Of a DNA stretch of 64,000 nt, positions 63,265 through 64,000 are shown one piece after another. The notes under the pieces were generated by a model, which saw nothing but the letters and a program-made list of their open reading frames with translations, was not told where the DNA came from and ran no database searches. Numbering within the stretch: position 1 is the stretch's first letter; the number at the start of each line of letters is the position of its first letter. Location: assembly GCF_001752365.1 (NCBI RefSeq), contig NZ_MEIY01000001.1, positions 3,256,272 to 3,320,271 on the forward strand, given 5' to 3'. A program made the translations under genes and the position numbers. This stretch comes from Marinobacter sp. X15-166B (GTDB lineage Bacteria > Pseudomonadota > Gammaproteobacteria > Pseudomonadales > Oleiphilaceae).

Positions 63265-64000
63265 CGTGGGGATTCCAGTCCGTAGGTCGCCAGTGCCGCC
63301 AGGCATCGTCGGGTATGCTCGCCGCTCTGGTCGGGGTCAATGGTCAGCCCGGGGAGCCGCAGGCCGAATGGCGGATGTTGCCCGGAACGCTGGATGACCA
63401 GGTCGGCCAGATAACTCAATCGCAACTCGGTATCGGCCCCGGTGAATGCGGCAAAATCCAGCCAATGGGGACTGCCGCCCTCCGCCATCCAGTCGGCGAT
63501 CACCATATCGCCGCTGCGTGCGTAGCGTTTCCATTGCACCCGCTGGCTCAGGTCCCCCTCCCGCCAGGGCCTGAGTTCGGCGTGATCCTGGCCGCTATCC
63601 GGTAAGGCGTCTTCACAATTGTCGGGCTCCCCGCCCCCTCCGGATACGTCGGGGGCGGGAACCGGCCGCGGATAAACCGTTGCCGCGGACACAGGTCGAA
63701 GCCAGGACCAGGCTTTCAGCAGACCGAACGGAAACCGCGTTTCCACCCGGACCCGGTCCAGCGCCAGGTACCCTCGTCTGCTGGCGGGTGCCATCAGGGT
63801 CATGTCGCAACTTTCTCCGGCGAGCAGGTGCTGCTGCGCAAGGACGGCTTTGCCGTGGCTGAGTCGCATGCCGATGGCATCGGTGCGACCGGCATCTGCT
63901 CTGAAGGTAAACGCGATGGTGTCGCCGGCAAACCCCTCTCCACAGTTGACCAGCGTAAACGCCACTCCGGAGAGGTTTCTATGGGTTTGATACATGGCCG
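63261..64000 (-). CDS. DUF58 domain protein (5' part cut by the window end)
   Basis: The frame stays open to the window edge, so the N-terminus, usually with two membrane helices, lies outside. About 245 residues are visible: the DUF58 core LDRVRVETRFPFGLLKAWSW and ELRPWREGDLSQRVQWKRYARSGDMVIADW. DUF58 proteins usually sit with a MoxR AAA+ ATPase and a TgpA-type transglutaminase; the ATPase would be just beyond 64000. The stop overlaps the tgpA start as ATGA. Confidence 0.85.
   Translation of the reverse strand, partial: AMYQTHRNLSGVAFTLVNCGEGFAGDTIAFTFRADAGRTDAIGMRLSHGKAVLAQQHLLAGESCDMTLMAPASRRGYLALDRVRVETRFPFGLLKAWSWLRPVSAATVYPRPVPAPDVSGGGGEPDNCEDALPDSGQDHAELRPWREGDLSQRVQWKRYARSGDMVIADWMAEGGSPHWLDFAAFTGADTELRLSYLADLVIQRSGQHPPFGLRLPGLTIDPDQSGEHTRRCLAALATYGLESPR

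Overview
The window reads as a chromosomal segment of a GC-rich gammaproteobacterium, probably from the Pseudomonadales/Cellvibrionales side. This rests on gene content and order: fimL-dnaQ-rnhA-methyltransferase-gloB-mltD-yejABEF-fabI, cobA-serS-rarA-lolA-ftsK, metZ-purF-cvpA-SPOR-folC-accD-trpABF-truA-fimV-asd-leuBDC-LysR and holB-pilZ are arrangements I associate with Pseudomonas and relatives. FimL, FimV and PilZ imply type IV pili. I see no rRNA, CRISPR array, complete insertion sequence, prophage or plasmid function. The genus is not certain.

Layout. 1-2.1 kb: a GNAT acetyltransferase, a glutaredoxin-MauE fusion, a small repeat cluster and tRNA-Ser(UGA). 2.1-5.4 kb: yccA, then tusDCBE and ybiB (tRNA 2-thiouridine sulfur relay). 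5.4-12.7 kb: nfuA, metH, a DUF2970 protein, a 34-residue membrane protein, and a siroheme sulfite/nitrite reductase with a DUF934 partner. 12.7-19.1 kb: sohB, an SCP2 protein, fimL, dnaQ, rnhA, a methyltransferase and gloB. 19.2-26.5 kb: mltD followed by yejABEF. 26.6-28.8 kb: fabI and a class I DAHP synthase. 28.8-36.9 kb, minus strand: ftsK, lolA, rarA, serS, cobA, preceded by metZ. 36.9-53.6 kb, minus strand: purF, cvpA, SPOR protein, folC, accD, trpA, trpB, trpF, truA, fimV, asd, leuB, leuD, leuC, with a divergent LysR gene at 53.7 kb. 54.6-64 kb, minus strand: DUF58 protein (cut by the window end), tgpA, holB, pilZ, an alpha/beta hydrolase, a DUF4892 protein, a patatin-like protein, prmB and aroC.

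Functional links. Sulfur and methionine metabolism recur: sulfite reductase and DUF934, cobA for siroheme, metZ, metH, the Tus relay and NfuA. Amino-acid pathways include the shikimate genes (DAHP synthase, aroC), trp, leu and asd. MltD next to an oligopeptide/muropeptide-type ABC importer suggests wall-fragment recovery.

The most notable observations are two essential-type or conserved genes, asd and tgpA, each split by one extra base in a 7-base homopolymer (A7 and G7). Other 7-8-base homopolymers in coding sequence here are in frame. I did not find a convincing new multi-gene system; most of the window is conserved core genome. The less ordinary pieces are the Grx-MauE fusion, the repeat cluster beside tRNA-Ser, the 34-residue membrane protein, and a TusE carrying a DsrC-like pair of cysteines.
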